From the NCBI RefSeq assembly GCF_002715865.1, contig NZ_CP017696.1, forward strand, positions 682,001-746,000: 64,000 bases of DNA. The letters are read 5' to 3'. A program made the translations under genes and the position numbers. The notes under the pieces were generated by a model. The model made no database searches. It was not told where the DNA came from and saw only the letters and a list, made by a program, of their open reading frames with translations. The stretch's first letter is position 1, and each line of letters starts with the position of its first letter. Source of the DNA: Bifidobacterium asteroides DSM 20089 (lineage in GTDB: Bacteria > Actinomycetota > Actinomycetes > Actinomycetales > Bifidobacteriaceae). Shown piece by piece: positions 1-9,621 of the stretch.

Positions 1-1
1 C

Positions 2-349
2 CAGCGGGTGGAGTTGGTGGCCGCCGACCGGCCGGAGGCCCTGGCCGACCTGGATGCGGACTGGGGCTATGGCCTGCGGGCCTGGAGCGACGCACTGGAC
101 GACCTTTACGAGGACCATGAGCAGATTCTGACCGATGCCCAGGCCAGGTCCTCGGACTTCTTCAGCCTGGATGACCGTGACGAGCGCCAGGGGCACACCT
201 GGCGGGTCCGGCAGATCTTCGACGACGTCGAGGGTGAACGCGACTGGGGCATCGCCGGCATCGTGGACCTGGATGCCACCCAGGAGAGCGGCCAGGTGGT
301 CTTCAAGGAATACCGGGCGGTACCTATCGAGGAACTGATGGACCTCTAG
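2..349 (+). CDS. DUF3516-type DEAD/DEAH helicase, C-terminal fragment
   Basis: The reading frame is open from the left edge of the window, so this is the last 115 or so codons of a longer gene. The acidic C-terminal segment ends in a block reading RQIFDD, DWGIAG and VDLDAT, which resembles the end of actinobacterial superfamily II helicases carrying a DUF3516 tail. Those proteins are presumed RNA/DNA helicases. The helicase motor itself lies outside the window, so the assignment rests on the tail alone. The gene ends 10 bases before a convergent ABC-transporter gene. Confidence 0.6.
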   Translation, partial: QRVELVAADRPEALADLDADWGYGLRAWSDALDDLYEDHEQILTDAQARSSDFFSLDDRDERQGHTWRVRQIFDDVEGERDWGIAGIVDLDATQESGQVVFKEYRAVPIEELMDL

Positions 350-359
350 CCCCGGGGCA

Positions 360-1175
360 TTACAGGACCTTGGAGAGGAAGGACTGCAGACGAGGGCTCT
401 GCGGATGGCCGAAGATCTGCTCGGGCGTGCCCTCCTCCTCGATGATCCCGGCATCGGTGAAGATCACCCTGGAGGAGACCTCCCGGGCGAAGGCCATCTC
501 GTGGGTGACCAGAATCATGGTCATGCCGCCCTCTGCCAGGGAGCGGATGACTTCAAGCACGTCGCCCACCATCTCCGGATCCAGGGCCGAGGTGGCCTCG
601 TCGAAGAGCATGATGTCCGGGTGCATGGCCAGTGCGCGGGCGATGGCCACACGCTGCTGCTGCCCGCCTGACAGGTCCGTGGGCCGTGCGTCAGCCTTCT
701 CCTGAAGCCCTACGGTCTCCAGCAGGTCCAGGGCCTGTTGCCGTGCATCCTCCTTGGGTGTCTTGTGCAACATGTGGGGGGCCAGCATGATGTTTTCGGC
801 CACGCTCATGTTGGGGAAGAGGTTGAAGTGCTGGAAGACCATGCCCACGTGTTCGCGCAGCTTGTCGATGTCGGTCTTTGGATCGGAAATGTCGATTCCA
901 TAGACGCTGATGGTGCCCGAGGTCGGCATCTCCAGGGCGTTGATGCAGCGCAGCAGGGTGGACTTGCCCGCGCCCGAGGGGCCGATGATGGAGATGACCT
1001 CTCCAGGCTTGACCTCCATGTCGATCCCCTTGAGGACCTCGGTGTCGCCGTAGCGCTTGTGCAGGTCGCGGATGGATACGGCCGCCTGGGACTCTCCCTG
1101 GTTGCGGTGACTTTGGTTCTGACGGATGCGACGGGTCAGTCGTCCGGTGTCCATGTCCGGGTCCTCGAAGTTCAT
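360..1175 (-). CDS. Polar amino-acid ABC transporter ATP-binding protein
   Basis: This 271-residue ATPase energises amino-acid uptake at the inner face of the membrane. The Walker A motif GPSGAGKS is at residues 65-72, the Q-loop Gln near 115, the signature LSGGQQQR at 168-175, Walker B IMLFDE at 188-193 and the switch His at 225. It is closest in style to GlnQ/HisP ATPases. About 30 polar residues precede the ABC fold, so an internal start such as the ATG at 1154 is possible. Its start overlaps the stop of the upstream receptor-permease gene by four bases (ATGA), which indicates translational coupling. The amino acid carried cannot be read from the sequence. Confidence 0.9.
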   Translation of the reverse strand: MNFEDPDMDTGRLTRRIRQNQSHRNQGESQAAVSIRDLHKRYGDTEVLKGIDMEVKPGEVISIIGPSGAGKSTLLRCINALEMPTSGTISVYGIDISDPKTDIDKLREHVGMVFQHFNLFPNMSVAENIMLAPHMLHKTPKEDARQQALDLLETVGLQEKADARPTDLSGGQQQRVAIARALAMHPDIMLFDEATSALDPEMVGDVLEVIRSLAEGGMTMILVTHEMAFAREVSSRVIFTDAGIIEEEGTPEQIFGHPQSPRLQSFLSKVL

Positions 1176-2686
1176 CGATGCAGCCTCCTATCGAGCATAT
1201 TGGCCATCCAGGTCAGGGCGCTGATGGCGACGAAGTAGATGACGCCCACCATGAACAGGGTTTCGGTCACGCGGAAGTTGGCCGCGTAGATCTGCTGGGC
1301 CTGGTAGAGCAGTTCGCCGAAGCCGATGGCCAGCAACAGGGAGGAATCCTTGAGCATGATGACCAGCTGGTTGATGATGGAGGGCGAGGCGATTCTGACG
1401 GCCTGGGGCAGGATGACCCGGCGCAGGGCCATGCGACGGGTCAGGCCCAGGCTGCGGGCCCCCTCCATCTGCCCGACGTCCACCGAGTCGATGGCTCCGC
1501 GCACGATCTCGACAAGGTAGGCTCCGGAGTTCAGGGACAGGGTCAGTGCGCCGGCCAGCCAGATGCTGATGCGGTGGCCGATCAGCTGGGGGACGCCCAG
1601 GTAGAAGAAGAAAGCCCAGACCAGGACGGGTGTGCCTCTGAAGACCGCGACGTAGATGCGGGCAATCCAGGACAGAATCCGGTTGGGGCTGATCCGCCAC
1701 AGTCCTAGGATGATACCGATGGCCAGGGCGATGACGAATGATATGGCCGTGATGGCCAGGGTGTTGCGCAGGCCCAGCATCAGGGAGGGGAATGCCTGAC
1801 GGACCAGCTCGAAGAATCCTGGCCGGGATGCGGAGGCACTCTTGCTGGAATGGCTGCCGCCCACATAGGAATCGACCAGTTTTTTATAGCTGCCGTCGGC
1901 TTTCATCTTGGCCAGACCCTCGTTGAAGGCGGCCACAAACTCCTTGTTCTCGCCCTTGCGGACGGCTGCTCCATAGGAGGCGCCAGGTTCCTTCTTGGTA
2001 ACGGTCTTCAGCCCATTGCCCTGGGCGATGCCGTAGGCCAGGACCGGGTAGTCGTCAATGACCGCTTGTGCATTTCCGGACTTGACCATCTCATACATGG
2101 TGGAGGACTGGTCCACCGCCTTGACAGTAAAGCCGTACTGGTCTGCCCGCTGCTTGGCGAATGCCTCGCCCTCGCTGCCGGTCTTGACGGCCACCACGCT
2201 GCCCCGCAGATCCTTGTAGCTGTGGATCTGGTCGTTGTCCTTGGCGATGGCCATCTGCACGCCGGAGTCGAAATAGGGATCGGTGAAGTCGTAGACCTGC
2301 TTGCGCTGGTCGGTGATGGTCATGCCTGCTATGACCACATCGGCCTGCTGGGAATTCAAGGCCTGTAGGGCGGCGTTGAAGCCCAGGGACTGGATCTGCA
2401 CTGAGAACCCCTCGATGTCGGCGATTTTGCGAATCAGATCCATGTCGATGCCGACCAGGTTCCCCGAGGAGTCCCTGAATTCGAAGGGGGCAAAGGTGGT
2501 GTCGGTGGCGACGCGGAAGGTGCGTCCGTTGACCGCCTGCGCGGCCGGGGAGTCCTGGGCCGCCTGCGCCGGCGTGGCCAGGGGAGCGGCGATCAGGGCT
2601 GAGAGCCCCAGGACCAGGGCCAGCAGGCCGACGGCCCACCTGCCTGGACCCGATGTCCATCTCTGGCGAACATGCGTGGCGATCAC
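1172..2686 (-). CDS. Amino-acid ABC transporter, fused receptor and permease
   Basis: This 504-residue protein joins an extracellular solute receptor to its own membrane permease. A signal sequence occupies roughly residues 1-43 (hydrophobic stretch, then an AQAAQ-type cleavage region). A bacterial extracellular solute-binding protein family 3 domain spans about 55-280. A permease of about 210 residues with several membrane segments follows, with the cytoplasmic EAA loop visible as EGARSLGL followed by RRVILPQA. Such fusions are known in Actinobacteria and Firmicutes. With the overlapping ATPase gene it makes a complete two-gene importer, probably for glutamine or another polar amino acid. 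Confidence 0.88.
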   Translation of the reverse strand: MIATHVRQRWTSGPGRWAVGLLALVLGLSALIAAPLATPAQAAQDSPAAQAVNGRTFRVATDTTFAPFEFRDSSGNLVGIDMDLIRKIADIEGFSVQIQSLGFNAALQALNSQQADVVIAGMTITDQRKQVYDFTDPYFDSGVQMAIAKDNDQIHSYKDLRGSVVAVKTGSEGEAFAKQRADQYGFTVKAVDQSSTMYEMVKSGNAQAVIDDYPVLAYGIAQGNGLKTVTKKEPGASYGAAVRKGENKEFVAAFNEGLAKMKADGSYKKLVDSYVGGSHSSKSASASRPGFFELVRQAFPSLMLGLRNTLAITAISFVIALAIGIILGLWRISPNRILSWIARIYVAVFRGTPVLVWAFFFYLGVPQLIGHRISIWLAGALTLSLNSGAYLVEIVRGAIDSVDVGQMEGARSLGLTRRMALRRVILPQAVRIASPSIINQLVIMLKDSSLLLAIGFGELLYQAQQIYAANFRVTETLFMVGVIYFVAISALTWMANMLDRRLHR

Positions 2687-2950
2687 TGGCGATTCTCCTT
2701 ATTGTTCCGACCTATGCCGGTTCCGGTTTTCCAGGCGACAGACCTTGCTGCCGCCCATTGGCCTGCCTGATGGGTATCCAGGCTGATGACCAGTAAACTG
2801 TACACACACCGGGTTTCCGGAACCCAACTACGCGCTGGGCGATACGGCCATATGGGTTCCTAGTCTAGCGCGTTCGTCTTTCTGTTTGCGGCAGACGCTG
2901 GCCTATGCTGGTGAGGGCGGGGAGCCATAGGGGCCCCGAGGAATGAGGTA

Positions 2951-4351
2951 GTGCAGATGGTTGATGATCTCTTCCAGGCGGCGGATCCCCCCGAGGAGCA
3001 CACCCTGCCTCTGGCGGTCAGGATGCGGCCCCGAGGCCTGGACGAGGTGGTCGGCCAGGACAAGGTCACAGCCCCGGGAACCCCCTTGGAGCGGTTGGCC
3101 CGGTCGGATCCGAACAACCGTCTGACGGCTCCCAGCTCGGTCATTCTTTTCGGTCCTCCCGGGGTGGGTAAGACCACCTTGGCCTACATCGTGGCCCGAC
3201 AGTCCGGGCGTCATTTCGAGGAGCTTTCGGCCGTCACCTCGGGGGTCAAGGAGGTGCGGCAGGTCCTCGCCCAGGCTCGGGAGCGGCTGGTCAGCCAGGG
3301 ACAGGAGACGGTACTCTTCATTGATGAGGTGCACCGCTTTTCCAAGTCCCAGCAGGATGCGCTGCTGCCGAGTGTGGAGAACCGGGATGTGACTTTCATC
3401 GCAGCCACCACGGAGAATCCAAGTTTTTCGGTCATTGCGCCCCTGCTTTCGCGGTCCGTGGTGGTCAAGCTGGAAGCCCTGGACGACCGGGATCTGGCCA
3501 CTCTGATTCACAGGGCCGTCAAAGACCAGCGGGGACTCAAGGACCAGGTACGGCTGGATCCGGATGCTTTGGACCAGATCGTGCGCTTTTCCGGGGGTGA
3601 TGCCCGCCGGGCCCTGACCATCCTGGAGGCCGCGGCCGGAGCCGTCAGTGAGGACGGGCCTCGTGCCAAGGGGGCGCGTCGGCCGTTGATCAATACCAAG
3701 GTGGTCTCTTCGGTCATGGACGTGGCCGCTGTCCGCTATGACAAGAAGGGCGACGATCATTACGACGTGGCCTCGGCCTTCATCAAATCCATGCGGGGGT
3801 CCGACGTGGATGCGGCCCTGCATTATCTGGCTCGGATGATCCGGGCTGGCGAGGATCCGCGCTTCATCGCCCGACGGATCATGATTGCCTCCGCCGAGGA
3901 GGTGGGTATGGCCTCTCCGGAGGTGCTGGAGATCACGGTCGCGGCTGCCCAGGCCGTGGCCATGGTGGGTATGCCAGAGGCACGTCTGATCCTGGCTGAG
4001 GCAGTCATCGCCGTGGCCACCGCACCCAAGTCCAACGCCTCCTACCTGGCCATCAACCAGGCCTTGGAAGACGTGGATGCCGGGCATATCGGCCAGGTTC
4101 CTCTGCATCTGCGCAATGCTCCCACCAAACTGATGAAGGCCTGGGGCAACCATGAGGGCTATCAGTATGCCCACGATGCGCCGGATGCAGTGGCTCCGCA
4201 GCAGTACATGCCGGACGAACTGGTCGGACGACGCTACTATCACCCCAATGACCGGGGCTATGAGCGCCAGCTGGGCCCACGTCTGGAGGCGATCAGGGCC
4301 ATCCTTGACAGGGCTGCCGGGCCGGAGGGAAACGCCGGGTCTGGGCAATGA
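2951..4351 (+). CDS. rarA: Replication-associated recombination protein A (RarA/MgsA AAA+ ATPase)
   Basis: RarA is an AAA+ ATPase related to clamp loaders and RuvB that acts at stalled replication forks. The 466-residue product has the family layout: an N-terminal RPRGLDEVVGQ block, Walker A GPPGVGKT at 68-75, Walker B FIDEVH at 123-128, an ENPSFSV sensor-1 region, and a C-terminal oligomerisation region containing GMPEARL and YQYAHD. The likely start is GTG 2951 behind GAGGAATGAGG; an ATG two codons later is an alternative. It stands alone between an importer on the other strand and an MFS gene. Confidence 0.9.
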   Translation: MQMVDDLFQAADPPEEHTLPLAVRMRPRGLDEVVGQDKVTAPGTPLERLARSDPNNRLTAPSSVILFGPPGVGKTTLAYIVARQSGRHFEELSAVTSGVKEVRQVLAQARERLVSQGQETVLFIDEVHRFSKSQQDALLPSVENRDVTFIAATTENPSFSVIAPLLSRSVVVKLEALDDRDLATLIHRAVKDQRGLKDQVRLDPDALDQIVRFSGGDARRALTILEAAAGAVSEDGPRAKGARRPLINTKVVSSVMDVAAVRYDKKGDDHYDVASAFIKSMRGSDVDAALHYLARMIRAGEDPRFIARRIMIASAEEVGMASPEVLEITVAAAQAVAMVGMPEARLILAEAVIAVATAPKSNASYLAINQALEDVDAGHIGQVPLHLRNAPTKLMKAWGNHEGYQYAHDAPDAVAPQQYMPDELVGRRYYHPNDRGYERQLGPRLEAIRAILDRAAGPEGNAGSGQ

Positions 4352-4364
4352 CCGTCCGGACTCC

Positions 4365-4370
4365 TATACT
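4365..4370 (+). promoter_or_regulatory. Possible -10 box for the MFS gene
   Basis: TATACT at 4365-4370 lies 17 bases after TGGGCA (4342-4347), which matches four of six positions of TTGACA. It falls just after the rarA stop codon and would give a 5' leader of about 155 bases for the MFS gene at 4533. Support is positional only. Confidence 0.35.
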
Positions 4371-4532
4371 GGGCACCCAATAGACGTTGAGCAGCCACAC
4401 AATGACCGAAACGCCGCAGGGTCCAGGCCTTCCATATTGACGGTCGCCACGCTCCCACAAGGAGCCTGTCGCTGTCGGCGGGTCTGGCATGGAAGCATGG
4501 GGTCCGCCTCATGCACGGGCGCGAGGGTGACG

Positions 4533-5930
4533 ATGTCGACAGCGGTCATTGACAATGCAGACATATCCGAACAATCCAAGAATCTCGGCATGGCCGAGGA
4601 CGACCTGGCGGTCCGAGAGATTACCCGGCGAGTAGACAATGCTCGTGAATCGGCTACTTTTTATAAGATCGTGGCCCTGGTGGCCGCGGGAATGCTCATG
4701 GACAGCATCGATGTCTATGTGGGCAGCGCAGTAGCCAGTTCGGCATTGAGCACGGGATGGTCCACGGTCGCCCAGAATTCCCTCTTCCTGTCGGCCGGTT
4801 TCCTGGGGCTCCTGGTGGGCTCGCTGCTGGCCGGTTTCATCGGAGACCTGCGGGGGCGCAAGACCGCCTATCAGATCAACCTGCTGCTCTTCGGAGGCTT
4901 TACCCTGCTGGGCGCTCTGGCGCCGAACATGGCCGTCCTTTCGGTCTGCCGTCTAGGGGCCGGTCTGGGGCTGGGCGCCGAGATTGTCACCGGCTTCTCC
5001 ATGGTCAACGAATTCGCTCCCATCAAGCACCGCGGCCGCTGGAGCGCCATCGTCTCGCTGGTGGCCAACACCGGAGTGCCCCTGGCCATGCTCCTGTGCG
5101 CTTGGATCATTCCGCGCTGGTCATGGAGGCCGCTCTTTGTCGGCATTGGTCTGGCAGCTGCGCTGATCTGGTATCTACGGCGCGACATCCCTGAGTCCCC
5201 TCGCTGGCTGGCCCTGCACGGACGGATGGACGAGGCCATCAGGGTGGTTGAGCTTTTGGAGGCCGATAATGGTCGGGAACGGACAGGCTCCGGTTCTGTC
5301 GACGACTCTGCCATCGCTGGGAAGCACGAGGGCCTTGGGGCACCTGCCAAGGCTTCGGGCAGCATTGTCCGCGGCCTGGTTGTGGCTACTGTGGCAGTCT
5401 CGGCCACCAACGTCTGCTCCTATGCTTTCACCTCCTGGGTGCCCACCATCCTGCTCAAGCGGGGCATAAATCTGAGCGGATCCCTGTGGATCAGCACACT
5501 GATGATGCTGGGAGCACCTCTGGGTTGCCTGATTGGATCCCTGCTTCTGGACCGAATCGGCCGCAAGCGGATCATCGTCACGGCCTTCCTGTTGACGGCG
5601 GTCTTCGGTCTGCTCTACGCCGCGCAGACCAGCCAGGTCACGGCCGTTCTGGTAGGCATCCTGCTCATGGCCAGTCTCTACGTCCTCATGTCTTCGGTGG
5701 TGGCGGTTTATGCGCCCGAGCTCTTCCCGACCACGGTCCGTTTCCGTTGCGTAGGCATCGCCAATGCCGTCGCCAAGCTCTGCAATGTGCTCATGCCCGT
5801 GCTGATTGGGGCCATGCTCAGCCAGTGGGGGAGCACCTCAATCTTCGTCACCATCAGCCTGGTGGCCCTGGCCTCCATGCTGGTTGTGGGCCTGATGGGC
5901 TGGGAGACGTCCGGCCGCTCGGTGGGCTGA
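4533..5930 (+). CDS. MFS transporter, sugar/metabolite:H+ symporter type
   Basis: This is a 465-residue, probably 12-helix major facilitator carrier of the inner membrane. The loop 2-3 motif reads GFIGDLRGRK, the segment after helix 6 contains RDIPESPRWL, and the second-half loop contains LLDRIGRKR; these are typical of the sugar/aromatic-acid transporter subgroup. The frame is open from 4152, but the upstream part overlaps rarA and is not membrane-like. ATG 4533 is preceded by GAGGG at a short distance and is preferred; ATG 4497 is an alternative. The substrate cannot be inferred. A convergent MarR-family gene follows. Confidence 0.85.
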   Translation: MSTAVIDNADISEQSKNLGMAEDDLAVREITRRVDNARESATFYKIVALVAAGMLMDSIDVYVGSAVASSALSTGWSTVAQNSLFLSAGFLGLLVGSLLAGFIGDLRGRKTAYQINLLLFGGFTLLGALAPNMAVLSVCRLGAGLGLGAEIVTGFSMVNEFAPIKHRGRWSAIVSLVANTGVPLAMLLCAWIIPRWSWRPLFVGIGLAAALIWYLRRDIPESPRWLALHGRMDEAIRVVELLEADNGRERTGSGSVDDSAIAGKHEGLGAPAKASGSIVRGLVVATVAVSATNVCSYAFTSWVPTILLKRGINLSGSLWISTLMMLGAPLGCLIGSLLLDRIGRKRIIVTAFLLTAVFGLLYAAQTSQVTAVLVGILLMASLYVLMSSVVAVYAPELFPTTVRFRCVGIANAVAKLCNVLMPVLIGAMLSQWGSTSIFVTISLVALASMLVVGLMGWETSGRSVG

Positions 5931-6061
5931 TAGGAACGGACCCAAGGGCGTAATGAGTCCGGGAAGTAAAAGGCCTGGCATGAGCCTGGTGCCGTCGAGG
6001 GGCGGCCAGGTAATCAGCCAGGTCCTTTTCTCACTATGGGTCCTTTGTCGGTTAAGAGGAA

Positions 6062-6502
6062 TCAGAGCTGATTGGCCAGCAACCGGTTGTAGACGCAACG
6101 TAGCTCGGTTTGGAAAGTCTCGGGGTCGATGTCGGGATTCTGCTTGAACAGGTCGATCCACCAGTTGTTGACCGACCTGATTCTCTTGCGAGCTATGTCT
6201 GCGCCCGACCTGGTCAGGGCGATGATATTGACCCGGTGATCGGCTGGATTCTGTTCACGGCTGACCAGGCCCTGGGCCTTCAAAGCCTTCAGATCCCGGG
6301 CCAGCAGACTGGGATCTACACACAGGTCCCGGGCTATCTGGCGCTGACTGAGGCCTGGATGATCATAGAGGTATACAATCAGATCACCCTGGGTGCCCCG
6401 TAAGGTGGGGTCACCTGTGTACCGGCTGGCATCGTTGCGTGCATGCCGGTAGATTCCGGCTATGCAGCTGCTCAGGTTGTGGTAGTGGCTCTTCTTCAAC
6501 AT
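6062..6502 (-). CDS. MarR-family transcriptional regulator
   Basis: This 146-residue protein has a winged-helix domain of the MarR type. The recognition part reads LSQRQIARDLCVDPSLLARDL, followed by the wing residues DHRVNIIALT. MarR proteins are usually dimeric repressors that respond to small phenolic or drug-like ligands. Convergent to it is the MFS gene at 4533, and a 439-base gap lies upstream. Neither neighbour shares a promoter with it, so its target is not evident from position. Confidence 0.85.
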   Translation of the reverse strand: MLKKSHYHNLSSCIAGIYRHARNDASRYTGDPTLRGTQGDLIVYLYDHPGLSQRQIARDLCVDPSLLARDLKALKAQGLVSREQNPADHRVNIIALTRSGADIARKRIRSVNNWWIDLFKQNPDIDPETFQTELRCVYNRLLANQL

Positions 6503-6941
6503 CGTTGCTGCCCCCTAGCTGGTAAGGAAGATCAAAGAGTTCTGCGGGCATGGTTGACCCGATGACCGCATGGACCCCTTCGGCGCCGTTCCCCCTCCAG
6601 GCCTATTTCCGGCAACTCCCTAGCCTCGGCCCAGCACGGACGACGCATTTTTCATCATATCAATACCGTCGACACCATAGGTATCGTCCACGATTCGTGC
6701 TTGGGCTGGCCGCATCAAGATTGCTGGGAATCTGCTTCTGCTCGATGCCCGTATCTGCCGATCATCCAGAAATATTTGTCTACCACAGGCTCGTTGGATA
6801 AAAGGAATTGCATTTTTTGCCCGGCCAAGCAGGTCTGCATCCGGCGGGTAAGAGTCGGCCGTGGTCGGGGACTATCACCGTCATTGCTCCACGGTATGCT
6901 AAGTTGTTACCTTTTCGCGACGGGATCTGGAAAGGACTGGC
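6503..6941. other. Intergenic region with no recognised gene
   Basis: This 439-base gap lies between the divergent MarR and HAD genes. The short open frames in it have no recognisable motifs or convincing ribosome sites. It must hold both promoters, but no well-spaced -35/-10 pair or palindrome was found. Confidence 0.5.
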
Positions 6942-7520
6942 ATGCGGGTACTGGACTTCGACGGCACCATCTACGATGGCGAGAGCCTGTTTGACTTTTA
7001 CCTGTTCACTGTTCGCAAGGATCCGAGGGTCTTGCACTACCTGCCGGTCGCCCTCTTCTATGCCGTCCGCTACCGCCTGGGCAGGGTCACCCTGGAGCAG
7101 TTGGACTCGGCCATGCGTCGGGTGGGCTCGCGTTACCTGCGTCGGCTGACCTCGCGTCCCGGATTTGACATGAATCGCCTGGTCAGCCAGTTCTGGGATG
7201 CCAACATGCACAAAATCATGGATTGGTACACCCCCCAGGACGACGACGTGGTGGTGACCGCCTCCTTCGATCTGGTGGCTGGGGAAGCCTGCCGTCGACT
7301 GGGCATCACCCGTTGCATCGGTTCCACCTTGGATTTGGAGTCCCTGACCGTGGGCTACCTCAACTTCGGACCCGACAAGCCCCTGAACTTTCAGCGAATC
7401 CTGGGCGAGGGGACTGCGGTTGACGCCTTCTATACCGATTCGGCCTTCGACCTGCCCATGATCGATCTTGCCCGGCGAGCCTACCTGGTCGAGCATGGCC
7501 GGGTTCGCCGCATCAAATAG
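6942..7520 (+). CDS. HAD-superfamily phosphatase (HAD-IB type)
   Basis: A 192-residue haloacid dehalogenase-like hydrolase with motif I DFDGTIYDG at the very N-terminus (nucleophile and acid/base aspartates), motif II in TASFDL, and the motif III/IV region DKPLNF with TDSAFDLPM. The helical cap between motifs I and II places it among HAD-IB phosphatases related to phosphoserine phosphatase. ATG 6942 follows AAAGGA at a good distance. The substrate is unknown and no neighbour suggests a pathway. Confidence 0.82.
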   Translation: MRVLDFDGTIYDGESLFDFYLFTVRKDPRVLHYLPVALFYAVRYRLGRVTLEQLDSAMRRVGSRYLRRLTSRPGFDMNRLVSQFWDANMHKIMDWYTPQDDDVVVTASFDLVAGEACRRLGITRCIGSTLDLESLTVGYLNFGPDKPLNFQRILGEGTAVDAFYTDSAFDLPMIDLARRAYLVEHGRVRRIK

Positions 7521-7553
7521 GCAGGCAGGCCACCATGGCTTTTATCAGTCAGT

Positions 7554-8555
7554 TCATGATTCGAAGGGGAAGACCAATCCCCACCGGCGGCGCAGGGAGT
7601 CCATGAGCTCCATGATGCGCAACGTATCCTTGTGGGGCATCTGGGCACACTCGGTCTTGCCATCCAGGATGGCCTGAGCGGCGCTGGCCACCTCGTACTC
7701 ATAACCGGTCAACTGGTCGGGGATGGGGTAGCTCTTCCTCAATTTATGGTCCCCGTCGTACAGGTCGATTGACTCCACGTTGTTGATGTTGGCGCACTGT
7801 AGGTAACCCTGGTCTCCCCAGATGCTGCCGGTCCGGTCGCTGACCGAGACCATGGAGCTGGTCGCCGCGCCCATGGACCCATCCTGGTAGAAAATGGTCG
7901 TGGTGTTCTGGCTGTCCACGCCCTCCGGGCTGCGGACCCAATCCGTGCAGACCCTTCCAATGGGCTTGGGGCCCATGACCATGTCGATGAAGTTGAGAGG
8001 GTAGACGCCCACATCGAGCAGGGCACCGCCGGCCAGGGCCGGATCGGTCATTCTGGCCTTGCCGACGGTCACATAGCCCAGGTTGGCGGTCACGGTCCTG
8101 ACGGTGCCGATTTCCCCTGTGGAGACGATGTCGTCGATGATGGAGCGCGAGGGCATGTACCTGGTCCAGATGGCCTCGGTGCAGAGCAGGCCGGTGCTCT
8201 CGGATGTCTCTATGACACGCTTGGCCTGATCGGCGTTGGCTGTGAAGGATTTCTCGACCAGCACGTTCTTTCCGGCCTTCATGCAGGCGATGGCCTGCTC
8301 GGCGTGGAGGCTGTGAGGTGTGGCGATGTAGACCAGATCCACTTGCGGATCATCCAGGAGTTCCTGGTAGGAGCCATAGGAATGCCGGAATCCATATTTT
8401 TTGGCGAAAGCGGCTGCGCGATCACCATCCCTGGCGGCCACAGCGTAGGGGGCCACCAGATGGCTATACCGTTGGTCCCCAGCCATCATGACCACCGTCT
8501 TGGCCAAGGCGTTGGCTATCCTTCCGGCGCCGAGGATGGCGAAGTTGATTCGCAT
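7554..8555 (-). CDS. Gfo/Idh/MocA-family oxidoreductase
   Basis: An NAD(P)-dependent oxidoreductase acting on a sugar or related polyol. The N-terminal Rossmann motif is AILGAGRIA, and the catalytic-lysine region reads EKSFTANADQA, equivalent to the EKP motif of the family. Two starts are possible. ATG 8555 begins directly at MRINF before the Rossmann strand. ATG 8600 has a better ribosome site (AAGGAG, six bases before) but adds 15 charged residues and overlaps the end of vsr. It is the last gene of a minus-strand run from tetR. The substrate is unknown. Confidence 0.85.
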   Translation of the reverse strand: MRINFAILGAGRIANALAKTVVMMAGDQRYSHLVAPYAVAARDGDRAAAFAKKYGFRHSYGSYQELLDDPQVDLVYIATPHSLHAEQAIACMKAGKNVLVEKSFTANADQAKRVIETSESTGLLCTEAIWTRYMPSRSIIDDIVSTGEIGTVRTVTANLGYVTVGKARMTDPALAGGALLDVGVYPLNFIDMVMGPKPIGRVCTDWVRSPEGVDSQNTTTIFYQDGSMGAATSSMVSVSDRTGSIWGDQGYLQCANINNVESIDLYDGDHKLRKSYPIPDQLTGYEYEVASAAQAILDGKTECAQMPHKDTLRIMELMDSLRRRWGLVFPFES

Positions 8556-8565
8556 GTCCTTCTGC

Positions 8566-9066
8566 TCAGCCTCTTGCCGTTTGCAGTTCAATCTGCTCAT
8601 TCTTGACTCCTTCGCTCGGATCGCCATCTGCTGTGATGGCCTCATACAATTTCTGCAGGGTTTCCTGGGCATGGCGGGCGTCCAGCTGGCACTCCCAGAC
8701 TGTGAAAACCCGCCAGCCCATGGCTTTCAGCTTTTCCCCCTGCTCCTGATCCCGCAGACGGTTCCTTGTCAGCTTTGTGGTCCAAAACTCCACATTGGAT
8801 TTGGGAAGGGAGAATTTGGCACAGCCCTGATGCATGTGCCAGAAACAGCCGTTGACGAATACCATGGCCCGCCACTTGGGCAGAACCACATCAGGATGGC
8901 CCGGATACCTCTTGTCATTTTTGCGAAAACGCAGACCTCGCGAAAAGAGGTAGGACCGGACCTGGCGTTCTATTGATGTCTCCGTGCCCCTGATCCGGGA
9001 CATGGTGTAGCTGCGTGTGCCGGGCTGGAATCTGCTGGGTGTCTTTTTCGAAACCATCCCCGGCAC
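8566..9066 (-). CDS. vsr: Very short patch repair endonuclease (Vsr)
   Basis: Vsr nicks DNA at T:G mismatches that arise when 5-methylcytosine deaminates. The 166-residue product carries the family core: MSRIRGTETSIE near residue 22, catalytic Asp 59 in GHPDVVLP, and the FVNGCFWHMH segment with His 77 and His 79, followed by the tail motif WRVFTVWECQL. Vsr genes normally lie next to a cytosine-5 methyltransferase gene, but none was recognised in this window. It lies three bases downstream of ppiB, apparently in the same transcript. Confidence 0.92.
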   Translation of the reverse strand: MPGMVSKKTPSRFQPGTRSYTMSRIRGTETSIERQVRSYLFSRGLRFRKNDKRYPGHPDVVLPKWRAMVFVNGCFWHMHQGCAKFSLPKSNVEFWTTKLTRNRLRDQEQGEKLKAMGWRVFTVWECQLDARHAQETLQKLYEAITADGDPSEGVKNEQIELQTARG

Positions 9067-9069
9067 GGC

Positions 9070-9609
9070 TCAGAGGACTTCGACGCTGTTGATGAAGACC
9101 GGCTCGAGGGGACGGTCGCCCGGGTCGGTGGCCACGGCATCCAGCTTGTCGACCACATTCCGTGAATCCTCGTCGGCGACCTGGCCGAAGATGGTGTGGT
9201 GCCCATTCAGCCAGGGGGTGGGCACGGTGGTGATGAAGAACTGCGATCCGTTGGTGCCGTGGGTCTTTCCGGTGGCGGGGTCCCGGCGCAGCCCTGCATT
9301 GGCCATGGCCAGCTTGTAGGGTTCCTCGAAGGTCAGGGAGGGGTCGATCTCATCGTCGAACTCGTAGCCTGGGCCGCCTGTGCCGGTGCCCAGCGGGCAG
9401 CCGCCCTGGATCATGAAGTCCTTGATGATCCGGTGGAAGGTCAGCCCGTCATAGAAAGGATCCTGACGCTTCCGGCCCGTCTCGGGATCGGTCCATTCCT
9501 TGCGGCCGGCGGCCAGATCCAGGAAGTTGGCTACGGTTTCAGGGGCCTTGTCGTCAAAGAGGTCCAGACGAATGTCGCCTTCTGAGGTATGCATGATGAC
9601 TGTACTCAT
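9070..9609 (-). CDS. ppiB: Peptidyl-prolyl cis-trans isomerase, cyclophilin type
   Basis: A cytoplasmic cyclophilin of 179 residues that speeds prolyl isomerisation during folding. The active-site block FHRIIKDFMIQGG, the GTNGSQFFIT strand and the GHHTIFGQV segment with its binding-pocket residues are all present. No signal peptide or membrane segment is seen. An insertion with charged residues (RKEWTDPETGRK) between the first two strands is common in actinobacterial members. It sits between yccF (12 bases) and vsr (3 bases) on the minus strand. Confidence 0.92.
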   Translation of the reverse strand: MSTVIMHTSEGDIRLDLFDDKAPETVANFLDLAAGRKEWTDPETGRKRQDPFYDGLTFHRIIKDFMIQGGCPLGTGTGGPGYEFDDEIDPSLTFEEPYKLAMANAGLRRDPATGKTHGTNGSQFFITTVPTPWLNGHHTIFGQVADEDSRNVVDKLDAVATDPGDRPLEPVFINSVEVL

Positions 9610-9621
9610 ATCCCAATCCTT

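Noticed and set aside
4152-4532. N-terminal extension of the MFS gene by 127 codons
   Set aside because: It overlaps the rarA coding end in another frame and is hydrophilic and unlike MFS proteins; a ribosome site supports ATG 4533.
5931-6061. Terminator between the MFS and MarR genes (GGCCTGGC with GCCAGGTCC, then TTTT)
   Set aside because: The arms need a bulge and are 40 bases apart; pairing is not convincing by eye.
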